In this document: positions 17,436-25,372 of the stretch, piece after piece
How the letters are laid out: each line of letters starts with the position of its first letter
Position numbering within the stretch: position 1 is the first letter of the stretch
Assembly: GCF_003946395.1 (NCBI RefSeq)
Contig: NZ_RHNZ01000004.1
Span: forward strand, 145,006 to 209,005
Direction of reading: 5' to 3'
Origin: Levilactobacillus fuyuanensis
GTDB lineage: Bacteria; Bacillota; Bacilli; Lactobacillales; Lactobacillaceae
DNA length: 64,000 nt
Notes under the pieces: generated by a model
What the model was told of the DNA's origin: nothing
What the model saw: only the letters and a program-made list of their open reading frames with translations
The model's database searches: none
Program-made: the position numbers and the translations under genes

Positions 17436-19064
17436 ATGAAAATCAATTCGGCAGTCAAACTCGGGACGGTGGCCACGTTCGCGGCAGTATTACTTGCAGC
17501 GTGTGGCTCATCGTCAAGCAGTTCTAGCGAGGCTAGCAAGCAAACGTTAAACTGGATGGAAAGTTCCGCTTTACCATCAATGGATTCCGCTACAGCAACT
17601 GACGTGGTTTCTGGGGAAACCTTGAACAACACCAATGAAGGTCTGTTACGGTTCGGTAAGAACAGTAAGGTTCATCCTGGGGTTGCCAAGAGTTATACGG
17701 TGTCTAAAGACGGCAAGACGTATACCTTCAACTTACGGAAGTCTAACTGGAGTAACGGGACCAAAGTTACGGCTAAAGATTTCGTTTATGCCTGGCAACG
17801 CACCGTTAATCCTAAGACCGCTTCACAATATGCTTACATGTACGCACCTGTGAAGAACGCTAACGCAATCATGACTAGCAAGAAGCCAGTTTCCAGCTTA
17901 GGGATCAAGGCAGAAGGCAATTACAAAGTCGTCGTCACGTTGACACAAGCAACGAGCTACTTCCCATCATTAGTGGCTAGTCCCATGTTCTTCCCACAAA
18001 GTAAAGCCGTCGTTGATAAGTACGGTAAGAAGTTTGCAACGAACGCCAAGGATAACGTCTACAACGGTCCATTCAAGTTGACCTACTGGACCGGGACGTC
18101 TGACAACTGGTCGATGAGTAAAAACACTGAGTACTGGAACGCAAAGAATGTTAAACTGAAGAAGATTAACTTCAAGACGATGAAGGATCCGCAAACTTCT
18201 TTGAGCCAATACCAAAGCGGCAAGCTGGACGCGACTTACTTAAGTGGTCAACAACCTAAGAACTACAAGAACAGCAAGCAATACGTTGAACGTAAAGGGG
18301 CTTCAACCTTCTACATTGAATTGAACCAACGGAAAGACAGCATGATGAAGAACAAGAAGGCCCGTCAAGCATTGTCCTTGGCAATCAACCGGAAGCAATT
18401 CGTCAACAAGGTCTTAGCCGATGGCTCAACGCAAACGAAGGGCCTGGTCTCAACGGGTCTGATGTCTTACAAGGGTAAGGACTTCAACACTGCTTCATAC
18501 GTGCCAGAAGCAACCAACCATGACTTAGCTAAGGCGAAGACATTGTGGAAGCAAGCACTGAAGGAAACGGGTCGTTCAAGCTACAACTTAACGCTGATGG
18601 CCGACGATACGCCAGCTGGTAAGAACACGTTGGAATTCGTTCAAAGTCAATGGTCTAAGTTGGGCAACATCAAGGTTACCAACCAAAGCTTACCATTCAA
18701 GACGCGTTTAGCACGTTCTGAAAATGGGCAATTCCAAGCCGTTGTATCTGGCTGGGGTGCTGATTACCCTGACGCCATCTCCTTCCTGGAAATGTTCACG
18801 AAGACCAACTCCTACAACCGTGGGAAGTGGAACAATGCCGAATACAACAAGGACATTGCCGCTGCTGATGGTAAGGATGCCAACAACCAAGCTGCTCGTT
18901 GGAACGATTTAGTTGATGCTCAAAAGACGTTGATGAAGGACCAAGGGATCATCCCATTGTACCAACAAGGGAAATCACAACTGGTCAAGTCTAACGTCAA
19001 GGGTGTTATCTACTTCCCAACCGGCGCTAACTGGGACTTCAGTAAGGCTTACATTTCTAAATAA
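17436..19064 (+). CDS. oppA: Oligopeptide-binding lipoprotein OppA, paralog 3
   Basis: This 542-residue peptide receptor has lipobox LAAC (Cys23), a Ser-rich linker and an SBP family 5 fold. It is the copy next to oppBCDF. Codon use is visibly more A/T-rich and uniform than in paralogs 1 and 2. It diverges most in the C-terminal third (ISFLEMFTKTNSYNRG where the others have ITDLSLFT). It is separated from oppB by an attenuating terminator, which should give more receptor than membrane complex. Unlike the first two it carries no structured element after its stop. Confidence 0.93.
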   Translation: MKINSAVKLGTVATFAAVLLAACGSSSSSSSEASKQTLNWMESSALPSMDSATATDVVSGETLNNTNEGLLRFGKNSKVHPGVAKSYTVSKDGKTYTFNLRKSNWSNGTKVTAKDFVYAWQRTVNPKTASQYAYMYAPVKNANAIMTSKKPVSSLGIKAEGNYKVVVTLTQATSYFPSLVASPMFFPQSKAVVDKYGKKFATNAKDNVYNGPFKLTYWTGTSDNWSMSKNTEYWNAKNVKLKKINFKTMKDPQTSLSQYQSGKLDATYLSGQQPKNYKNSKQYVERKGASTFYIELNQRKDSMMKNKKARQALSLAINRKQFVNKVLADGSTQTKGLVSTGLMSYKGKDFNTASYVPEATNHDLAKAKTLWKQALKETGRSSYNLTLMADDTPAGKNTLEFVQSQWSKLGNIKVTNQSLPFKTRLARSENGQFQAVVSGWGADYPDAISFLEMFTKTNSYNRGKWNNAEYNKDIAAADGKDANNQAARWNDLVDAQKTLMKDQGIIPLYQQGKSQLVKSNVKGVIYFPTGANWDFSKAYISK

Positions 19065-19118
19065 TCGAATCTAATATTAGTCATTACGCGTAAGAGAACG
19101 TTATAGTTTTAATCGGGG

Positions 19119-19153
19119 AGTAAGGATTAACGAAGCAGTTAGTCCTTACTTTT
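19119..19153 (+). terminator. Terminator/attenuator between oppA3 and oppB
   Basis: AGTAAGGATTAAC (19119-19131) and GTTAGTCCTTACT (19138-19150) pair with one mismatch, followed by a short T run. No separate strong promoter for oppB is obvious, so partial read-through is likely. Confidence 0.75.
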
Positions 19154-19256
19154 CGATATATAGCAATCATTTATCGTCTTGTTGTTTTCATATAATTCTT
19201 GTTAAGCTTAACAACTTAACGGTAACGAATAAGTCTACTGATTGAGAGGTAAACAA

Positions 19257-20186
19257 ATGGCAAAGTACCTAGCAAAGCGGATCTTCTATCTGATCCTGAC
19301 CTTATTCATCGTTATTACCGTCACATTCTTCCTGATGAAGTTGTTACCCGGGACGCCACTGACGAACCAAGCCAAGTTGTCCAAGAGCCAGATTGCATTG
19401 ATTTACCAGCAATATGGTTTGGATAAGCCGGTTTGGCAACAATACCTGCTGTACCTGGCAGGGGCCGTCAAAGGTAACTTCGGGACTTCATTCCAGTTCA
19501 GTGACCAACCCGTGTCCTACCTGCTCTCTAGCCGGATTGGACCATCCTTACAGATTGGGCTGCAAGCCATGATTGTGGGTGTCATTGTCGGAATCATCAT
19601 CGGGGCCTTCGGTGCGATGAAGCAAAATACGTGGGTCGACACCACGACAACTGTTGTTTCCATCTTAGGGATCTCAATTCCTTCCTTCGTCTTAGCCGTA
19701 CTGTTACAGTACTACTTAGGATTGAAGTTGGGCTGGTTCCCAATCGCTGAATGGGGGGGCTTTATCTACACGGTATTGCCAACCTTAGCGTTAGGCGCGA
19801 CGCCGTTAGCCGAATCGGCGCGGTTCGTGCGGACGGAAATGGTCGATGTGTTGAGTTCTGATTACATTGAGTTAGCCAAGGCTAAAGGCCTGAGTCGGAT
19901 GGGGGTTATTTACCACCATGCGCTGCGGAACAGTTTGATTCCGCTGATCACGATTGTGGGTCCTTTAGCGGTTAACATCATGACCGGGTCGATGGTTGTT
20001 GAAAACATCTTCTCCATCCCCGGGATTGGGGAACAGTTCGTCAAGTCTGTCTTGACCAACGATTACCCAACCATCATGGGCTTGACCATCATCTATTCAT
20101 TCATGTTGTGTGTCGTTCTGTTGATCACCGATATCCTTTACGGAATCGTTGACCCACGGATTCGGCTTACAGGAAAGGCTAACTAG
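19257..20186 (+). CDS. oppB: Oligopeptide ABC transporter permease OppB
   Basis: This 309-residue inner-membrane permease of the DppB/OppB type has about six helices. It has the N-terminal KRIFYLILTLFIVITVTFFLM helix, the GTPLT motif and the coupling loop in the region ELAKAKGLSRMGVIYHHALRN. I chose the ATG at 19257 because GAGAGGT lies seven bases upstream; an in-frame TTG at 19242 has no ribosome site. It forms the translocation channel with OppC. Confidence 0.93.
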   Translation: MAKYLAKRIFYLILTLFIVITVTFFLMKLLPGTPLTNQAKLSKSQIALIYQQYGLDKPVWQQYLLYLAGAVKGNFGTSFQFSDQPVSYLLSSRIGPSLQIGLQAMIVGVIVGIIIGAFGAMKQNTWVDTTTTVVSILGISIPSFVLAVLLQYYLGLKLGWFPIAEWGGFIYTVLPTLALGATPLAESARFVRTEMVDVLSSDYIELAKAKGLSRMGVIYHHALRNSLIPLITIVGPLAVNIMTGSMVVENIFSIPGIGEQFVKSVLTNDYPTIMGLTIIYSFMLCVVLLITDILYGIVDPRIRLTGKAN

Positions 20187-20197
20187 GAGGTAAATAA

Positions 20198-21223
20198 ATG
20201 GCAGATACAGTAAAACTCCCAGAAGATAGCTTTAAGCCCATCACGGCCGATGACCGTGCGGCTTTAGATAGTGAAAAGATTGCGGCACCGTCACTGACCT
20301 TTACACAGGATGCTTGGCGGCGGTTAAAGAAGAACCGGGGCGCTTGGGTGTCTCTGATTCTTTTAGGAATCATCTTCTTACTAGCTTTCGGCTCCATCTT
20401 CGTTTCACCGCACAATCCTAATGCCGTGAATCCATCATACGCAAACTTACCCTCAAAAATCCCTGGAATTGGCATCAACGGTTTCAACGGGACGCTGGTT
20501 CAGGCCGGTCAACGGGTCGACGCCTACAAGCAAGCTGGGGCCACTGGTGCACATTACATCATGGGAACCGACTACCTAGGGCGGGACTTGTTCTCCCGGG
20601 TCCTTTACGGGACGCGAATTTCCCTGATCATTGCGTTAGTTGCGACACTGTTTGACTTGACGATTGGGGTGACCTACGGGTTGTTCTCCGGTTGGAAAGG
20701 GGGACGGGTTGATACGTTCATGCAACGGGTCATTGAAATCATCCTGTCCATTCCTAACCTGGTCGTTATCGTCCTGTTGATTTTGATTCTGAAACCCGGG
20801 ATGGCCTCGATCATTATTGCCATCGCGTTAACCTCGTGGGTGAACATGGCCCGGCTGGTTCGAGCGCAGACGTTGGAAATCAAGGAACAAGAGTACATCT
20901 TAGCGGCGAGAACGCTGGGTGAAAGCTCGTTCAAGATTGCCTTCAAGCATCTGCTGCCAAACCTATCGAGTGTCATCATCATCAACACGATGTTTACCAT
21001 TCCTAGTGCCATCTTCTTCGAAGCCACGCTGTCCTATATCGGGATCGGGATTTCATCCCCACAAGCTTCGTTAGGGACGCTGTTAAATGATGGGCAAAAG
21101 AACTTCCAGTTCCTGCCTTATCAAATGTGGTGGCCAGCACTGATCCTATGTATCATCATGTTAGCCTTTAACCTTTTGGGTGATGGGTTGCGGGATGCAT
21201 TCGATCCGCGGACGAAAGAGTAG
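20198..21223 (+). CDS. oppC: Oligopeptide ABC transporter permease OppC
   Basis: This 341-residue permease has a soluble N-terminal stretch (about 1-45), one helix, a periplasm-side loop, then five helices. The coupling loop is EYILAARTLGESSFKIAFKH. The motif MGTDYLGRDLFSRVLYGTR marks the OppC/DppC family. It starts 11 bases after oppB with AGGAGGT. Confidence 0.93.
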   Translation: MADTVKLPEDSFKPITADDRAALDSEKIAAPSLTFTQDAWRRLKKNRGAWVSLILLGIIFLLAFGSIFVSPHNPNAVNPSYANLPSKIPGIGINGFNGTLVQAGQRVDAYKQAGATGAHYIMGTDYLGRDLFSRVLYGTRISLIIALVATLFDLTIGVTYGLFSGWKGGRVDTFMQRVIEIILSIPNLVVIVLLILILKPGMASIIIAIALTSWVNMARLVRAQTLEIKEQEYILAARTLGESSFKIAFKHLLPNLSSVIIINTMFTIPSAIFFEATLSYIGIGISSPQASLGTLLNDGQKNFQFLPYQMWWPALILCIIMLAFNLLGDGLRDAFDPRTKE

Positions 21224-21236
21224 GTGAGATGACGTC

Positions 21237-22337
21237 ATGGATAACGAAAAAGACATTTTAGAGGTCCGGAATTTACAAGTTAACTTCAAGACTTATGCCG
21301 GTGACGTTAAGGCCATTCGGAACGTTAGCTTTGATTTACGGAAAGGTGAAACACTTGCCATTGTTGGGGAATCTGGTTCTGGGAAATCCGTTACGACGCG
21401 GACCATCATGGGTCTGAATGCGTCGAACGCCGATATTACCAGCGGCTCGATCATCTACAAGGGACAAGACCTGTTGAAGAAGAGCGAGAAGGAAATGCAG
21501 GCCATTCGGGGCCAAGACATTGCCGAAATCTTCCAGGATCCAATGACTTCATTGGACCCAACCATGAAGATCGGGCGGCAGATTGCCGAACCCTTAATGG
21601 TCCACAAGGGTATGAAGAAGGAAAAAGCCTTGGCACAAGCCTTGGAAATGATGAAGTTAGTCGGGATTACGGACGCAGAAAACCGGATCAACGACTATCC
21701 GCACCAATTCTCCGGTGGGATGCGGCAACGGATCGTGATTGCGATTGCGTTGATCAACTACCCCGAAGTTCTGATTGCCGATGAACCAACGACTGCTTTG
21801 GATGTCACCATTCAGTCACAGATTCTGCATTTGATGAAAGAACTACAGGACAAGATTTCAACGTCGATCATCTTTATCACCCATGATTTAGGGGTGGTTG
21901 CTGGGATGGCCGACCGGGTTGCCGTCATGTACGCGGGTAAAATTGTGGAATACGGCACCGTCGATGAAATCTTCTACAACCCGAAGCACCCGTACACGTG
22001 GGGGCTGCTGAGTTCGATGCCGACGCTGGATTCGAGTGGTGATTCCTTGCCATCGATTCCCGGGACGCCACCGGATTTACTGGATCCACCAACTGGGGAT
22101 GCCTTTGCGGCTCGGAACGCCTATGCACTGAAGATCGATACGGAACAAGAGCCACCGTTCTTCAAGGTTTCCGATACGCACTACGCGGCCACTTGGTTGC
22201 TCCATCCGGATGCACCCAAGGTGACGCCACCAGCACAGATCGTTGAACGTCAAGAGAAGTACGCGAAGATGCAAAAGGCTTGGTTGAAGACGCAACAGTC
22301 GACCACGCCGGTTGAAGAAGAGGAGGAACAGCAATAA
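21237..22337 (+). CDS. oppD: Oligopeptide ABC transporter ATPase OppD
   Basis: This 366-residue ATPase has Walker A GESGSGKSV, signature FSGGMRQR, Walker B VLIADEPTTALD and the C-terminal oligopeptide-transporter domain. That domain shows the HPYTWGLLSSMP and PPDLLDPPTGDAFAARN pattern, where most OppD proteins have a cysteine cluster; here the usual cysteines are absent. A glutamate-rich tail ends the protein. The stop overlaps the ATG of oppF by one base (TAATG). Confidence 0.93.
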   Translation: MDNEKDILEVRNLQVNFKTYAGDVKAIRNVSFDLRKGETLAIVGESGSGKSVTTRTIMGLNASNADITSGSIIYKGQDLLKKSEKEMQAIRGQDIAEIFQDPMTSLDPTMKIGRQIAEPLMVHKGMKKEKALAQALEMMKLVGITDAENRINDYPHQFSGGMRQRIVIAIALINYPEVLIADEPTTALDVTIQSQILHLMKELQDKISTSIIFITHDLGVVAGMADRVAVMYAGKIVEYGTVDEIFYNPKHPYTWGLLSSMPTLDSSGDSLPSIPGTPPDLLDPPTGDAFAARNAYALKIDTEQEPPFFKVSDTHYAATWLLHPDAPKVTPPAQIVERQEKYAKMQKAWLKTQQSTTPVEEEEEQQ

Positions 22338-23296
22338 TGGACTACGAAAATGCCGAAAAAATCCTCGAGGTCAAGCACCTCAAGCAGTACTTCAACGTGG
22401 GTAAAGCTGATGAAGTGCGCGCCGTTGATGACATTTCATTTGATATCTACAAGGGTGAAACCTTTGGCTTAGTTGGGGAATCTGGTTCAGGTAAGACCAC
22501 CACTGGTCGGGCCATCATTCATCTGTACGAACCAACGTCCGGCGAAATCTTGTTTGACGGTAAGAACGTCGATTCCTTCACGAGTAAGAAGGACCAACGT
22601 GACTTCCGCCAAGAGATGCAGATGATCTTCCAAGATCCTTACGCCTCACTGAATCCACGGATGAAGGTCAAGGACATCGTCGCCGAGGGGATTGATATCA
22701 ACAACCTCGCCAAGGATGATGCCGACCGAACCAAGCAGGTCGAAGACTTACTGGAAACGGTTGGCCTGAACAAGGACCACTCCAGTCGGTACCCCCACGA
22801 ATTTTCCGGTGGGCAACGGCAACGGATCGGGATTGCCCGGGCGTTAGCCGTGAACCCCAAGTTCGTGATCGCCGATGAACCCATCTCAGCTTTGGATGTG
22901 TCGATTCAGGCACAAGTCGTGAACTTGATGAAGCAGTTACAACGAGAACAGGGCTTAACGTACCTGTTCATCGCCCATGACCTCTCCATGGTCAAGTACA
23001 TCTCCGATCGTATCGGGGTTATGCACTACGGCCGGATGCTAGAGATCGCCGATGCCGACGAAATCTACGCGCACCCGTTACACGACTACACCAAGAGTCT
23101 CCTGTCAGCCGTCCCAGTACCCGATCCAGAGTTCGAACGGACCCGGGAAGAAATTGCTTACGACGGTAGCCAGGAAAATGACGGTAAGGAACGTCACTTG
23201 GTAGAAATCGCCCCACGTCACTGGGTCCGCGCAGCGAAGGATGAAATCTTCATGTACAAGCAACGCGCCCAGGAAGCGTCATTGATTAAAGAATAA
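22337..23296 (+). CDS. oppF: Oligopeptide ABC transporter ATPase OppF
   Basis: This 319-residue partner ATPase of OppD has Walker A GESGSGKTT, signature FSGGQRQR, Walker B FVIADEPISALD and the H-loop in FIAHDLSMV. The C-terminal LLSAVPVPDPEFER region is typical. It overlaps oppD by one base and is the last gene of oppBCDF. Confidence 0.93.
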   Translation: MDYENAEKILEVKHLKQYFNVGKADEVRAVDDISFDIYKGETFGLVGESGSGKTTTGRAIIHLYEPTSGEILFDGKNVDSFTSKKDQRDFRQEMQMIFQDPYASLNPRMKVKDIVAEGIDINNLAKDDADRTKQVEDLLETVGLNKDHSSRYPHEFSGGQRQRIGIARALAVNPKFVIADEPISALDVSIQAQVVNLMKQLQREQGLTYLFIAHDLSMVKYISDRIGVMHYGRMLEIADADEIYAHPLHDYTKSLLSAVPVPDPEFERTREEIAYDGSQENDGKERHLVEIAPRHWVRAAKDEIFMYKQRAQEASLIKE

Positions 23297-23446
23297 AGAA
23301 TGTGGAAGCAGGCGGTAATCAGTGAGCATTAACGTCGTAAAGTTAGAAATCCCGAATCTGGATTTCTGGCTTTACGGGGTTAAGCGGAGCTGGTTGCCTG
23401 CTGGAACACGTTTCGGCAACATAACCACAAAGAACGTTTTACGGAA

Positions 23447-23480
23447 GGTCCAAGAGCAATCCAGCTCTTGGGCCTTTTTT
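23447..23480 (+). terminator. Terminator of oppBCDF
   Basis: GGTCCAAGAG (23447-23456) pairs with CTCTTGGGCC (23465-23474), followed by six T. It precedes element A8. Confidence 0.92.
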
Positions 23481-23516
23481 GCGCAACTTCAAAGGGCCAA
23501 ACCGGTCGCCTGCGGC

Positions 23517-23697
23517 TGTCAGGGATTCCGCCTGCTGTGGGGACCGGTCCAAGCCAAAGGGCGGTCTTGGACCTCGACTTGAAACCTCGCAAGGGCCGCG
23601 AGTTTCCAAGCTCGTCCCATGGTGTAAGAACGGGAAGAACCAAGCGCCCGTCCTAACACCATCGTCACGGCCGGCTACACCCTGACCTCCTCCGGCT
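23517..23697 (+). repeat. Structured intergenic element, subfamily A, copy A8
   Basis: This copy is sense relative to oppBCDF but beyond its terminator. Hairpin 1 is GGTCCAAG/CTTGGACC with GCC-AAAGGGC-GG. Hairpin 2 is GAAACCTCGC/GCGAGTTTC. Hairpin 3 is ATGGTGTAAGAACGGG/CCCGTCCTAACACCAT. The basal stem is TCAGGG/CCCTGA. No convincing complementary arms flank this copy. Confidence 0.85.
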
Positions 23698-23976
23698 GAG
23701 CTAGATTATTTATCCATATGCGTTGGCGGAGCTGACCCCCGAATTGTGTAGGACTGCTATTTGAAATAGTCCCTACACTACTACCAATGTAATTTTTACG
23801 GATTTAGTCGCATGAAAGACGCGAGCTTTAGTGGAACTTAATCTTTCCAGCGATTAGTTGTCCGACTAGCCAAACGTGAATTGACGGTGAAATCGGCGTT
23901 ACTGGCGGCTTCACAAACACCATAACTGCCGAGGGGAGACGCCTGAATAATGTCGTCCCGCAACCATCACCACATC

Positions 23977-24012
23977 AAAAAAACGCCAAACCAGCGAGTG
24001 TGGTTTGGCGTT
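23977..24012 (-). terminator. Terminator of the histidine phosphatase gene
   Basis: AACGCCAAACCA (23982-23993) and TGGTTTGGCGTT (24001-24012) are perfectly complementary. On the minus strand the stem is followed by seven T. Confidence 0.92.
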
Positions 24013-24035
24013 CGATTTCATATGCGAGCGGGTGC

Positions 24036-24695
24036 TTAAAGCACAGGCCCCTCAGAGTTGTTGTAGTAGTCGACGTGGTACTGGCCATCGGTGACGGTCA
24101 GCTTGGTGATACTGCCGTTGTCGACGGGGATTGAGATGTCGATGTCGGAGAACTTGGAAACGGTACTCCGAATGGTCGTGCTGTGCGTGGCAATCATGAT
24201 CTTGTCGCCATCGTTAGCCGCAGCCACCACGCGGTCGAAGCCGGGTTGGAGGCGGGCCCAGAAGGCGGTGTTATCTTCGGCATCGCCGTAAGGATCTTGG
24301 GCGTGGAACATGTCCTTGGTCTTCTCAATCGTGAGACCGGCAATCATGTCGTCAAAGGTGTGAAATCCCTTGGGACTGCCGACCGTGTGCCAAGTTTCAC
24401 CTTCGTCCATGCCTTCAAAGAATCCGAAGCTTTCTTCCCGGAAAGCGGGTTCGGTCTGAAGGGCGCTCTGGTCGAGTGAATTTGCGGCAAGGATGATATC
24501 TGCGGTGCGTTGGGCCCGAGACATATCGCTGGCGTAGGCTGCCGCAAAAGGAATATTGGCCAGTCGTTCACCGGCGCGTTTGGCATCGGCCAGGCCTTTG
24601 TCGGTCAACGGGGCATCGATCCACCCCTGAATGCGGAAATACTTGTTCAGAAAGGTTTGGCCGTGACGGACCAAATAAAGTTCAACTGTCGCCAT
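24036..24695 (-). CDS. Histidine phosphatase family protein (phosphoglycerate mutase-like)
   Basis: This 219-residue cytosolic phosphatase has the catalytic RHG motif at residues 10-12 (VRHGQT), which phosphorylates on His11. A conserved acid lies in FREESFGFFEG and a second histidine in MIATHSTTIRS. The extra segment around the FEGMDEGETWH loop is unlike true phosphoglycerate mutases, so a phosphatase role on a sugar phosphate or nucleotide is more likely. It is a single gene with AAAGGAGCG upstream. Element A9 starts 68 bases before its start codon. Confidence 0.88.
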   Translation of the reverse strand: MATVELYLVRHGQTFLNKYFRIQGWIDAPLTDKGLADAKRAGERLANIPFAAAYASDMSRAQRTADIILAANSLDQSALQTEPAFREESFGFFEGMDEGETWHTVGSPKGFHTFDDMIAGLTIEKTKDMFHAQDPYGDAEDNTAFWARLQPGFDRVVAAANDGDKIMIATHSTTIRSTVSKFSDIDISIPVDNGSITKLTVTDGQYHVDYYNNSEGPVL

Positions 24696-24762
24696 GTCAT
24701 TCGCTCCTTTAAAATTAAATGTAATTTAGTACTGTCTCTGTGATTAATTTGGTGAAAATTGC

Positions 24763-24949
24763 CGCCTGCGGCTGTCAGAAACTCCGCCTGCTGTGGGGAC
24801 CGGTTCAAGCCAAAGAGCGGTCTTGAACCTCGACTTGAAACCTCGCAAAACCACGAGTTTCCAAGCTCGTCCCATGGTGTAAGAACGGAAAGAACCGTCC
24901 GTCCTAACACCATAAGCACGGCCGGCTACGTTCCTGACCTCCTCCGGCT
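24763..24949 (+). repeat. Structured intergenic element, subfamily A, copy A9
   Basis: This copy lies upstream of the minus-strand phosphatase gene, so it is not a 3' UTR of a visible gene. Hairpin 1 is GGTTCAAG/CTTGAACC, a two-sided change from A8. Hairpin 2 is GAAACCTCG/CGAGTTTC. Hairpin 3 keeps ATGGTGTAAGAACGG and CCGTCCTAACACCAT. The flanks share only short complementary blocks (GTAC, TCTC, TTAA). Confidence 0.82.
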
Positions 24950-25127
24950 AAGATAACGACTTAATTTAAAGCTTGGAGAGGTACCAAGACAAAATTTGAT
25001 TTTAATTAAATGCCAAGTGTCACTCGTTCTACAGACATAACCAGCTAGTTTATGAATGAAACAGAATAGTCCAAACAGATATTACTAATTGTAAGCATCG
25101 TTAGAAGCCCATCGGTCAATGTTAAGT

Positions 25128-25354
25128 CGCGATTACTGTGTTGCCAAGCCGTAGGAGGCCAGGGGTGTAGCCAGCTGTGTCGGTGGTGTTAACTGACGTT
25201 TTTTGTCAGTTTACAGCACGGGATGATCTTGGAGACGTGCTGGTTTTGAGCGCGGCTTCAAGTCAAGCTGGAAGCCGGATCTTTGGCTGGAAGCGACCCC
25301 ATAGCGGGCGGAATCCCTGGCAGCCGAAGGCGACACAACCGACAGTAATCAGCG
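25128..25354 (-). repeat. Structured intergenic element, subfamily A, copy A10
   Basis: The core is 25147-25332, in sense 40 bases downstream of the CPA2 antiporter gene (minus strand), with no terminator between them. The arms pair CGCGATTACTGTGTTG (25128-25143) with 25336-25354, including nine perfect pairs GATTACTGT/ACAGTAATC. Hairpin 3 uses CTGAC/GTCAG instead of the common CGGG/CCCG. Hairpin 1 is imperfect, as in A5. Confidence 0.85.
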
Positions 25355-25372
25355 GGTATCATTGTAACAGTT

